Shown here piece by piece: positions 28,254-36,200 of a stretch of DNA of 64,000 nt. The notes below the pieces were generated by a model. The model did no database searches and was not told the DNA's origin. It saw only the letters and a program-made list of their open reading frames with translations. Every line of letters begins with the position of its first letter. The stretch's first letter is position 1. This DNA comes from Planctomycetota bacterium. GTDB taxonomy: Bacteria > Planctomycetota > UBA1135 > GCA-002686595. The stretch lies in NCBI GenBank assembly GCA_028823345.1, contig JAPKBR010000012.1, positions 1 through 64,000 on the forward strand, in the 5' to 3' direction. The translations under genes and the position numbers were made by a program.

Positions 28254-29648
28254 TCAGGCCCCCTCGATCAGAGGAGTGGTCCGGAAACCGTTAGGGGATG
28301 AAGGAGTCGCTGCCCCAAATCCGCCGCTCTTGCGGGCCACAAGAGGACCGCTACGACCGCCACCGCCACGCACCGGATAGCGCACCTCATCGACCATCTC
28401 ACTTCTAGCCACTCGCCCGAACACCAACACTATCGCATGTAGGTGATAGCCCAAGTCAAAGTGGGCTCGGTTGAGGAACATGCTGCCCACCAGGAAGGTG
28501 GCCAGCACGGCTTCAAAGAGTGTGCAATAGGATAAAATCCAGCTGGCAAAGTACCGCCGCGACGCAGCTTTACGCAATCGATAGATATCTAGGAAAGAAG
28601 CAACAAACAGCAGCAGATAGCCAAGAAGGGCCGGAGTGCCACATTCAGCCCAAATCTGCAAGTAGCTATTGTGGGCCACAAGGGTTCCCTGGCCATCCAA
28701 CTGGGAAGGGGTCGGGTTGGGCTCGAAGTCCAGGTAGCTGCTACGGAAACGACCAAAGCCCACGCCAAACACGGGGCGCTCGTCCACCATGCGCAAGGCA
28801 ACCTTCCATGCCCGAATCCGACCCATGGCCGAACCGTCCTCCTCATAGCTAGTAATCGTGCCCATGCGATCTTGGAACTCAGAGGGCGAGAACGCGACGA
28901 TGGCACCAACCGCCACGATACCAAACATGAGTCCGATCAACCTGTTCCGTGTACGCCACACGAGCGCAGAAATCGCCACCAACAAGGACAGGAAGGCGCC
29001 CCGGGACTGGGTCAGGATCACCGTGAACATGGTAAGTGGGACCATCAACTTGAGGCCACGGGTCAAGCGCGCGTTGCGCTCGCTAGTGGCCAAGTGAATC
29101 AGCATGGGCACGGTCATTGCCATCACCAGGGCAAAATCGTTGTTGTCCTCAATCATGCCTCCGGGGCCCCGGATAATGTGCACAGATCCTCCGGTCAAGA
29201 ACCCGTGAAGACCATCTTTGACTCCGTAGAAGGCGAAACTCATCGTGATCACCCAGACCAAAATGCGCAGCTGTTCGCGGGTGCGGACCACCGCCGTAGT
29301 GAAGAGGGCGATGAAGATGATCTTGCCGTACTCGACTAGGCCAGCTGAATTCACAGGCACGTCGCCGTAAGCGAAGAGGTGCCCTAGCCCCACCCAGACA
29401 AACAGGAAGACCATCAGCCCTGTACGGATACTGCGTACGGGCGGGTATTTTTCGCGAGCCGCCACCCAGCCTGCGATCATCACGATCGCCACAAGAAAAG
29501 ACCAACGCTGAAAGCGTGCGAAACCCCAGGTCAAATCCTGGATGCGCATGTAGGCCAGCACCGAGAACACAAGCAGCCCTATAAAGGGGCGCCTGAAGCA
29601 CAAGGGCAAGACCCCAAGCACGAACAGTGTGACCAGGATGTCGCGCAC
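28254..29648 (-). CDS. O-antigen-ligase-like protein, exosortase A-associated type
   Basis: A 464-residue integral membrane protein with about ten segments and a large loop holding GMIEDNNDFALVMAMTVPML, a signature of the putative O-glycosylation ligase found with exosortase A. TQSRGAFLSLLVA and GVGFGRFRSSYLDF with a following HNSYLQIWAECG are the Wzy/WaaL-type motifs. The family joins or polymerises lipid-linked glycans on the periplasmic side. The last 50 residues are a polar glycine-rich tail outside the membrane domain. It is 4 nt upstream of the amidotransferase gene. Confidence 0.88.
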   Translation of the reverse strand: MRDILVTLFVLGVLPLCFRRPFIGLLVFSVLAYMRIQDLTWGFARFQRWSFLVAIVMIAGWVAAREKYPPVRSIRTGLMVFLFVWVGLGHLFAYGDVPVNSAGLVEYGKIIFIALFTTAVVRTREQLRILVWVITMSFAFYGVKDGLHGFLTGGSVHIIRGPGGMIEDNNDFALVMAMTVPMLIHLATSERNARLTRGLKLMVPLTMFTVILTQSRGAFLSLLVAISALVWRTRNRLIGLMFGIVAVGAIVAFSPSEFQDRMGTITSYEEDGSAMGRIRAWKVALRMVDERPVFGVGFGRFRSSYLDFEPNPTPSQLDGQGTLVAHNSYLQIWAECGTPALLGYLLLFVASFLDIYRLRKAASRRYFASWILSYCTLFEAVLATFLVGSMFLNRAHFDLGYHLHAIVLVFGRVARSEMVDEVRYPVRGGGGRSGPLVARKSGGFGAATPSSPNGFRTTPLIEGA

Positions 29649-29825
29649 GGGACTAGTTCTGGTCCTCCGACAAGAGGGAACGCACAGCCGACACTCCCAG
29701 CACCAACAGCGTGGACTGAATTGGTTGGTCGGTGCGGTGGATCATGGACTCGTGGAGACGGTTAAAGGTAGTTGGTGGAGTGCCCCATGCAGCATGGCGG
29801 CACCCGGGTCAAACCGACGCCTGGA

Positions 29826-31457
29826 TCACTTGAATGTACCGCGGAAGGCCTCGATCGAATCTCGTACCTCCGGGGACAGAAGGTCTTGCCTGAAGGCAAA
29901 GGCCCATGTGATGTAGGCCAGAATGAGCACGAAACCCGTGGTCACTCCGCCAACAGCCAGGCGCCTAAATGTGGCTCGCCGGGCCTGCTTGCGGGTCACG
30001 ATCACGTTGACCGTTGCCAGCACGGGCACTGCCATCACGCGAGCCAAGTCCCCGGCCGTACGGAAGGTGGACTTGGAATACTCGCCAGCAATAGCAGCGG
30101 CCAAACCGACTGCAAGGCCAGCCAAAATCGAGAACACACCGATAAGCCAAGGGTTGGGCTCTGTGGGCGAGGTGGGCAGGTTGGGTGCATCCTGAACCTC
30201 GAAGGGGTTGCCCATGGGGCCATCCAGCTGGGCCAATTCCTGGCGCACGCTTTCAAGTTGGGTTTCAGTGGCCTGGAGAACCGCGTGCTTGCGGGCCTGT
30301 TCGGCGCCTAGCTCACCCAGCTGAACATAAGCATCTTGCAGCTCTTGAACTTCGATGTTCATGGCCGCGACCTTGTCGTCTTGGGTGGTCAGGCGCTGAT
30401 GAAACACCGCCAGCTGCTCTTCGGCGGCTTCAACCTGGGTGCTGGCTTTGACCTTAACATCGTTAGGCACCATGACCTGCTCGACGAAAGCGGCAGTTTG
30501 CGCCGCCACCAAGGCATCGCGCTCGCGGCGCAGGCGCCCGATTTCACTTTGCGCCAAACGATACTTACGGTGAGCAGGCAACCAGCCCCTGGCGGCTAGA
30601 GTGCTTTCCAACTGGGCAATTCCAGTGTCAACGGCCTGGACCCGCTTCGCGGTGTCATCAGCTTGGATCTTGGTAGTAAAGGGTACCTCGTCTTCCATAC
30701 GGTCCCGAGTGCTGACCAGTCGGTCTCGGATGATCAGGGCGTTGACGTAGGTTTCCTCGAACTTCAGTAGCTCCTCTTTTTCGAGTTCAAGAGCGGTGAA
30801 CTGGGGTGCCAACCGTTGCTTGACCCGGTCCCCGTCCTGCAGCGCTGGGGGGATGCCGTGGAGCTTGCGCAACTCAGAGATCTGCCGGCCAATGCTCTTC
30901 AGAACCTTGTCGGTTTCACCCCGGGACTCTTTCAGATCGTCATAGGCCTGACGTGTTTGGTTGTGTCGGCGCTCCAACACCTCTGTGCGCCAGCGGGCCA
31001 TCAGGTTCTCGAGGAAATCCTGAGCTCGGGCGGCCTCCACGTGGGCAAACTCCGCCCGAACCAACTGCTGGCCGGCATAGCGGTCCATGGGCGGGGTTTC
31101 CACCTCCAGATTGCCAAGGGTGCGATCCACGTAGAGCGACTCGTCCTGTGCCACGAGCACAAGATAGTCATCCCAGGCGAGTTCCTTGAGGACGGCGCGA
31201 ACGCGCGCTGGTGAACGAATGGTGTGCTCTGCCACACGGCCCTCACTGGTGCCTTCTCCGCCACCACCCCCACCGTCGCCTTCCACGTCCCGCAGCATGA
31301 CTCGGGTACTAGAGACATACTTCTTGGGAATCACGATAGCGATGCTGATCCCGATGGCCGAGATCAGAGTCGCTGGAAGGACGATAGCCCAGACCCGACG
31401 CTTAAGAACGCCGAGAAACTCGTCTAACTGACTGGTGGCTTCTACTTCGACTGCCAT
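29826..31457 (-). CDS. Wzz/GumC-type chain-length determinant
   Basis: A 543-residue polysaccharide co-polymerase: an N-terminal membrane segment (VWAIVLPATLISAIGISIAI), a periplasmic region with long coiled coils (about 150-410), a Pro-rich PTSPTEPNP motif before a second membrane segment (LIGVFSILAGLAVGLAA) and then a third hydrophobic stretch (VGGVTTGFVLILAYITWAF). A Gly-rich loop GDGGGGGGEG lies near residue 65. No Walker motifs are present, so this is not a fused tyrosine kinase. It would set chain length with the Wza lipoprotein encoded 9 nt upstream. The 177 nt after its stop show no clear signal. Confidence 0.87.
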   Translation of the reverse strand: MAVEVEATSQLDEFLGVLKRRVWAIVLPATLISAIGISIAIVIPKKYVSSTRVMLRDVEGDGGGGGGEGTSEGRVAEHTIRSPARVRAVLKELAWDDYLVLVAQDESLYVDRTLGNLEVETPPMDRYAGQQLVRAEFAHVEAARAQDFLENLMARWRTEVLERRHNQTRQAYDDLKESRGETDKVLKSIGRQISELRKLHGIPPALQDGDRVKQRLAPQFTALELEKEELLKFEETYVNALIIRDRLVSTRDRMEDEVPFTTKIQADDTAKRVQAVDTGIAQLESTLAARGWLPAHRKYRLAQSEIGRLRRERDALVAAQTAAFVEQVMVPNDVKVKASTQVEAAEEQLAVFHQRLTTQDDKVAAMNIEVQELQDAYVQLGELGAEQARKHAVLQATETQLESVRQELAQLDGPMGNPFEVQDAPNLPTSPTEPNPWLIGVFSILAGLAVGLAAAIAGEYSKSTFRTAGDLARVMAVPVLATVNVIVTRKQARRATFRRLAVGGVTTGFVLILAYITWAFAFRQDLLSPEVRDSIEAFRGTFK

Positions 31458-31466
31458 GGTGTTGCT

Positions 31467-32321
31467 CTAAAAGATCCCTCCGCCAGCGGCACCGCCGCCA
31501 CCGCGCGAGGAGAAGGATGAATCAAATACCCCATAGCGGCTACCCCAGAACATGGCACTACTCACCTCGCGGATCACTTCCGTAAAGGGGAAGATCAAGG
31601 CTTTGATAAAGTAGGCCACCTGGGCCAGCATAGTGGGAGGAACGAAAATGATGTCCCGCTCTTGCACGTGGACATTGAAAGTTGAGTCTCCGTCAAAGAG
31701 CTCGTTGATGTTGACCGTGATCTTGAAGGGGTCCACCGGGTCAGGGCGGATCAACATGACTCGACCCAAGTTCGATGAGTTCGGCCGGGGCTCGGACCCC
31801 ATCACCGCCTCAAAGATCGTCAAATCCCCATCGAAAACCTGTTCGCCTTCCTTGTAGACCTCGCCGAAGACAAAATACTTTTTGCCCATGGTCTTGATCT
31901 GCACCTCAAGCATGGTCTCCTCGTACAAGCTGCTGTAGCGCTCGGTCAGGTACGCGCGCAGGTCGCTGCGGGTGTAGCCGGCCACGTGAACCACTCCCAG
32001 ATCCGGCAGCAGAACCGTGCCGTCGATGTCCACCTTCTGGGTGCTCGATAACTCATTGGGGCGAACCACATCCACGAAGGCCACCGTATCTCCAATGGTG
32101 ACGTAGTTCTCTTCCTCGGCATTACCCGTGTAGCGGTTGCCGAAACCGTCACTATTGAGGTACTGCAGGAGGCGCTTATCGGGGGCGCTGCTTGAGTTGC
32201 AGGCACTCAACACGAGCATCAAGGTCAAGGCGACGAGGGTCCAACTCGCCGAGAGCCCTCGGGTGAGGAGGCAAGTTTTGGTTCGCGGGCAGCTAGAAGG
32301 CGATGAGTGGGGCATGGGCAC
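31467..32321 (-). CDS. Wza/GumB-type polysaccharide export lipoprotein
   Basis: A 284-residue protein with a lipoprotein signal ending LVLSAC (Cys41), then a Poly_export domain (YVTIGDTVAFVDVVRPNELSS, DIDGTVLLPDLGVVHVAGYT) and a SLBB domain (KYFVFGEVYKEGEQ, DGDLTIFEAVMGS, VQERDIIFVPPT). The family forms an outer-membrane channel that exports polysaccharide. The tail is Gly-rich. The N-terminal region before the hydrophobic core is long, so the real start may be Met3. It leads the Wza-Wzz pair and is separated from rfbB by a probable terminator. Confidence 0.9.
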   Translation of the reverse strand: MPMPHSSPSSCPRTKTCLLTRGLSASWTLVALTLMLVLSACNSSSAPDKRLLQYLNSDGFGNRYTGNAEEENYVTIGDTVAFVDVVRPNELSSTQKVDIDGTVLLPDLGVVHVAGYTRSDLRAYLTERYSSLYEETMLEVQIKTMGKKYFVFGEVYKEGEQVFDGDLTIFEAVMGSEPRPNSSNLGRVMLIRPDPVDPFKITVNINELFDGDSTFNVHVQERDIIFVPPTMLAQVAYFIKALIFPFTEVIREVSSAMFWGSRYGVFDSSFSSRGGGGAAGGGIF

Positions 32322-32397
32322 TGGGCCGCCGTATGGCGGTGGAATAGCTGAAGGCAGCCCAGCGGACTACCCTCCTCGTTGTTTGAATCGGCAGAAA

Positions 32398-32416
32398 GAG
32401 GTCAGGAATTGACCTC
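32398..32416 (-). terminator. Probable terminator after rfbB
   Basis: Perfect 7-bp stem gaggtca/tgacctc with a five-base loop, starting 26 nt after the rfbB stop on the minus strand and followed by tttctg. The short T-run makes it moderate. If real, it separates the nucleotide-sugar genes from the wza-wzz genes. Confidence 0.5.
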
Positions 32417-32441
32417 ACAGTAGTTTCAATGAGGGTGAGTT

Positions 32442-33473
32442 TCAGCCCTCAGAGCCCGAACCGTACTGCTGAGCGTAGTAGTCACGGTAGGCCCCAGTCC
32501 TAAGTCCCTGTAGCCACTCGACTTGCGACTCGTACCATTCGATGGTCGCGGGCAGCGCTTGCTCGAAAGTCCAGCGCGGACGCCATCCCAATGTTGCATC
32601 GATCTTGGAAGCATCGATGGCATAGCGCCGATCGTGACCCGGACGGTCGGTTACATAGGTGATCAGGGACTCAGGTTTGCCCATAGCCGCCAGGATGCTC
32701 TTGACGATCTCGATGTTGGGATATTCGTTGTGACCCCCGATGTTGTACACCTCGCCCAATTCGCCCCGCTCGAGCACCGCCAGGATCGCCTCACAGTGAT
32801 CCTGCACATACAGCCAGTCGCGCACCTGCATCCCATCCCCGTAGACCGGCAAGGGCTTGTCCTCGCGGGCATTGGCCAGCATCAGGGGAACCAGCTTCTC
32901 AGGGAACTGCCAGGGACCGTAGTTGTTCGAGCAGCGAGTGGTCAGGGCCGGGAACCCGTGTGTGTGGAAGGCTGCGCGAACGAGCATGTCGCTGGCTGCC
33001 TTCGATGCACTGTAGGGCGAATTCGGGGCGAGGGGTGTGTCTTCGGTGAAGAACCCTTCGCTCCCAAGCGAACCATAGACCTCGTCGGTGGACACATGCA
33101 CAAAGCGTTCGATGCCCCGGGCACGACAGGCATCAAGCAAGACTTGCGTCCCGAGCACATTGGTCTGCACAAAGGGCAGTCCCGAAATGATCGAGCGGTC
33201 CACATGACTCTCTGCTGCCATGTGTACAACACTGATCGGCAAATCGCCACAGGCGTCCAGCGCACGCTCCACATCCTCGGTCTTGCAAATATCGCCGTGG
33301 ATGAAACGGTGTTTCGGCGATCCCTCAACCATCGCAAGGTTCTGCAGGTTGCCCGCATAGGTCAAGGCGTCCAAGTTAACGCACAGCCAGTCCGGGCGCT
33401 GCTCGGCAAGCATGTGGACAAAGTTCGAACCGATAAAACCGGCACCGCCGGTCAGGAGGATTGCACGCGTCAT
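32442..33473 (-). CDS. rfbB: dTDP-glucose 4,6-dehydratase
   Basis: A 343-residue extended short-chain dehydrogenase with the NAD-binding GGAGFIGSNFVHML at the N-terminus, the active-site STDEVYGSLG (Thr, Asp, Glu) and YSASKAASD (Tyr-Lys), all as in RmlB. It turns dTDP-glucose into dTDP-4-keto-6-deoxyglucose. Length matches the family. It is 7 nt downstream of rfbD and in one block with rfbA; rfbC is not in the window. Confidence 0.93.
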   Translation of the reverse strand: MTRAILLTGGAGFIGSNFVHMLAEQRPDWLCVNLDALTYAGNLQNLAMVEGSPKHRFIHGDICKTEDVERALDACGDLPISVVHMAAESHVDRSIISGLPFVQTNVLGTQVLLDACRARGIERFVHVSTDEVYGSLGSEGFFTEDTPLAPNSPYSASKAASDMLVRAAFHTHGFPALTTRCSNNYGPWQFPEKLVPLMLANAREDKPLPVYGDGMQVRDWLYVQDHCEAILAVLERGELGEVYNIGGHNEYPNIEIVKSILAAMGKPESLITYVTDRPGHDRRYAIDASKIDATLGWRPRWTFEQALPATIEWYESQVEWLQGLRTGAYRDYYAQQYGSGSEG

Positions 33474-33480
33474 GGTTTTT

Positions 33481-34365
33481 CTAAGATCCGAGGAATGTCT
33501 TGAGAGCGTCGCGCCAATGGGCCATGGGCGCGCCGCGCAGGGCGGTCAATCGCTCACAATCCAGCACGCTGTAGGGAGGCCGATGGGCCGGGCGCGGGAA
33601 TTCTTCTGTGGGACAAGGCTGCACTTCGCGGTCTTCGATGCCAGAGAGTTCCACAGTGGCGCAAGCGAAGTCATACCAACTCCCCTCCCCTTCGCAGGTG
33701 GCGTGCCAGATGCCCGGCTCCCCCTTGAGCAGCACATCCCAAAGGGCAGGAGCTAATTCCAGGGTCGAGGTAGGCGAACCAATCTGATCGGAGACAACGC
33801 GCACATGATCGCGTTCCTCAAGGAGCCCTAGGATGGTCCCGGGGAAATGCTTCCCCCTGGGTCCGTAGAGCCACTGGGTGCGCACAATGCGGGTTCCATC
33901 GGGATGGAACTCGAGGGCCTGCTGTTCCCCGCTGAGCTTCGTGCGCCCGTAGACCGACAGGGGATTCGTGGGATGCCGAGGCTCGTAGGGCACCGAAGCT
34001 TCCCCGTCGAACACGAAGTCCGTGGAAACCATCACTAGAGGGATTCCCGCCACCGCCGAAGCGCGGGCCAGCACGCCGCAGGCCAAGCCATTGACGCGTT
34101 CGACCAACTCGGGTTCTTCCTCAGCCTTGTCCACCGCGGTGTAGGCCGCCGCGTGTATCACGCCCTTGAATGGCCCGTGTTCGCGGAACAACTCGGCCAC
34201 CTGATCTTCATCGGTCAGGTCCACACCCAGCGCACCCACGCCCGGCGCTTCGCGCAGATCGGTTCCCAGGGCAGCGACTCCTTCGGGTACTGCCAACAGC
34301 AGTTGACTGCCCAACATACCCGCCGCACCGGTGATCAGGACTTTGTTTGAATTGCTCTCGTTCAT
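33481..34365 (-). CDS. rfbD: dTDP-4-dehydrorhamnose reductase
   Basis: A 294-residue reductase with ITGAAGMLGSQL near the N-terminus, ALGVDLTDEDQVAELF, VIHAAAYTAVDKAEEEPE and VMVSTDFVFDGEA followed by YGRTKLSGEQ (catalytic Tyr-Lys), the RmlD set. It uses NAD(P)H to make the final deoxysugar from the 3,5-epimerised keto sugar. It is not fused to an epimerase domain, so the missing rfbC must be elsewhere or the product differs from dTDP-L-rhamnose. Confidence 0.92.
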   Translation of the reverse strand: MNESNSNKVLITGAAGMLGSQLLLAVPEGVAALGTDLREAPGVGALGVDLTDEDQVAELFREHGPFKGVIHAAAYTAVDKAEEEPELVERVNGLACGVLARASAVAGIPLVMVSTDFVFDGEASVPYEPRHPTNPLSVYGRTKLSGEQQALEFHPDGTRIVRTQWLYGPRGKHFPGTILGLLEERDHVRVVSDQIGSPTSTLELAPALWDVLLKGEPGIWHATCEGEGSWYDFACATVELSGIEDREVQPCPTEEFPRPAHRPPYSVLDCERLTALRGAPMAHWRDALKTFLGS

Positions 34366-34422
34366 GGATGCCGCTTGGTTGACCTAACTCGAAGTTCGCT
34401 TAGATCGGGCTTGGCAAAAGAC

Positions 34423-35154
34423 TTAGTCCAGATGGTTGGCGCCACTTTCCGCCACCAGGTTAGATGCTTGATGCAGGGACTGGAACGTGCCTGCGTCGGT
34501 CCACCAGCCCTCAAGCACGTCTGCGGTCAAGCTGCCGTCCTTGATGTACCAATTGTTCACGTCTGTGATCTCAAATTCACCGCGAGCGGATGGCTCAAGG
34601 GAGTTGATGATCTCAAAGACCCGCGCGTCGTACATGTAAACCCCGATCACAGCCAGGTTGGAAACCGGGTTCTCGGGCTTCTCGACGATCTCCACCACGC
34701 GCCCCTTGTCCATGGTTGCCACGCCAAAACGCTCGGGGTCATGAACCTCCTTGAGCAAAATCTTGCCACCGCTCCCCTGGGCTTTAAAGGCTTCCACAGC
34801 CGCCTTGATGTTGCGCTCGATCAGGTTGTCACCCAGCACCACCGTAAGGGGTTCACCTGCGGCCCAGTGCTCGCATAGGCCAAGAGCTTCGGCGATACCA
34901 CCTTCACCCTCTTGGTAGGTGTAGTTGAGGTGCTTCAGCCCAAACTCCTTGCCGTTGCCCAGGAGGGATAAAAAATCCCCTGACTTACGCCCGCCCGTGA
35001 CGATCATGATGTCCGTAATCCCGGCGTTGACCAGGGTTTGGATCGGGTAGTAGATCATCGGCCGGTCAAAAACCGGCAGCAGGTGCTTGTTGGTTATCTT
35101 GGTTAGAGGAAAAAGCCTCGTACCAAGGCCACCAGCCAAAATGACGCCTTTCAT
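34423..35154 (-). CDS. rfbA: Glucose-1-phosphate thymidylyltransferase-type nucleotidyltransferase
   Basis: Starting at ATG 35154 the protein has 243 residues, beginning MKGVILAGGLGTRLFPLTKI with the nucleotide-binding GGxGTRL motif; VVLGDNLIE carries the metal Asp and IVEKPENP is the conserved family Lys segment. It activates glucose-1-phosphate with dTTP. It is about 45 residues shorter than classical RmlA, as in the short archaeal/planctomycete-type homologues. It is 57 nt upstream of rfbD. A frame upstream to 35211 is open but not conserved. Confidence 0.9.
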   Translation of the reverse strand: MKGVILAGGLGTRLFPLTKITNKHLLPVFDRPMIYYPIQTLVNAGITDIMIVTGGRKSGDFLSLLGNGKEFGLKHLNYTYQEGEGGIAEALGLCEHWAAGEPLTVVLGDNLIERNIKAAVEAFKAQGSGGKILLKEVHDPERFGVATMDKGRVVEIVEKPENPVSNLAVIGVYMYDARVFEIINSLEPSARGEFEITDVNNWYIKDGSLTADVLEGWWTDAGTFQSLHQASNLVAESGANHLD

Positions 35155-35198
35155 GATTTGGATTCCTAGGGTGTGAGGGGTTAGGGGGAAACGGGGTA

Positions 35199-35222
35199 TT
35201 TCGGGCAGCAAGTTACCCGAAA
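35199..35222. other. Inverted repeat between the epimerase gene and rfbA
   Basis: Arms tttcggg (35199-35205) and cccgaaa (35216-35222) with a ten-base loop, 28 nt after the 4-epimerase-like stop and 45 nt before rfbA. No T-run follows on the minus strand; it may be a weak terminator or a leader structure. Confidence 0.3.
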
Positions 35223-35249
35223 GCAGTCCGTCCGGGGGCTTCTAGTCCC

Positions 35250-36200
35250 TCAGGGGCGGGCACGATACCACGCCACGAAACGTTGCAGGCCCTCAGTCAC
35301 TGGAACTTGGGGGTCATAGGCAAGCATTTCACGGGCCTTGGACACGTCCGCAAAGGTCACCGGAACGTCTCCCGGCTGGCTGGGGAGGCGCTCAAGCAGG
35401 GGCTCTTGACCGCATGCGACGCCAATCTGGGCCACCAGCTCAGACAGGGTGGTGGTGGCAGATTCTCCTAAATTGTAGATCTCATAGGCTCCGCAGCGGT
35501 CCAGAGCCTGCACCACGCCCCCCACGATGTCGCTCACATAGGTGTAATCCCGCCGGCTGCTGCCATCACCAAAGAAAGGGATGGACTCGCCCTCATGGAC
35601 GCAGCGCACAAAACGATGGATCGCCATCTCCGGCCGTTGACGCGGCCCGTAGACCGTGAAGAAACGCAGACAGGTGGTTGGAATCTGGTACAGATGATGG
35701 AACGTCCAACACAGCAACTCGCCAGCGCGCTTAGTGGCTGCATAGGGCGAAACCGGACGGGAAACATCATCGTCCTCTTCAAAAGGCACCTTCTCGTTGC
35801 CCCCATAGACGCTGGAAGAAGAGGCAAAGACAAAGCGCGTCTTGGGGCGCTTTTGCAAGGCTTCTAAAATCAGGGTGGTCCCGCGCAGATTCACGTCTTG
35901 ATAGAGCTGGGGATCATCCAGACTTGGACGAACCCCCGCCATGGCCGCAAGGTGAACCACCCCATCGAAGCCATCCTCAACGATCAGCCGTTGGATGAGA
36001 TCCTGGTCGCGGATGTCGCCCTCGATAATTTTACCCCCCGCCGCCAAAACCAACTCAGCATTCTCGCGCTTGATACGGGGGTCATAGAAGTCGTTGAAGT
36101 TGTCGAGCACAACAACCTCATCCCCACGCCCCAATAGCGCTTCCGCAAGATGAGAGCCGATGAACCCAGCCCCTCCGGTCACAAGATAACGGCCACTCAT
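35250..36200 (-). CDS. UDP-glucuronate 4-epimerase-like NAD-dependent epimerase
   Basis: A 316-residue extended short-chain dehydrogenase: VTGGAGFIGSHLAEAL, VVVLDNFNDFYDPRIKREN (typical of UDP-glucuronate 4-epimerases of the LpsL/CapI group), ASSSSVYGGNEKVPF and YAATKRAGELL. The likely reaction interconverts UDP-glucuronate and UDP-galacturonate, but related UDP-hexose epimerases share these motifs. It overlaps glmS by 4 nt, placing it in one transcript with the hexosamine and pentose enzymes. Confidence 0.83.
   Translation of the reverse strand: MSGRYLVTGGAGFIGSHLAEALLGRGDEVVVLDNFNDFYDPRIKRENAELVLAAGGKIIEGDIRDQDLIQRLIVEDGFDGVVHLAAMAGVRPSLDDPQLYQDVNLRGTTLILEALQKRPKTRFVFASSSSVYGGNEKVPFEEDDDVSRPVSPYAATKRAGELLCWTFHHLYQIPTTCLRFFTVYGPRQRPEMAIHRFVRCVHEGESIPFFGDGSSRRDYTYVSDIVGGVVQALDRCGAYEIYNLGESATTTLSELVAQIGVACGQEPLLERLPSQPGDVPVTFADVSKAREMLAYDPQVPVTEGLQRFVAWYRARP

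Noticed and set aside
29649-29825. Small gene or regulatory RNA between the O-ligase and Wzz genes
   Set aside because: Only 6-bp dyads (accaac/gttggt; ccatg/catgg) and no open frame with a plausible start.
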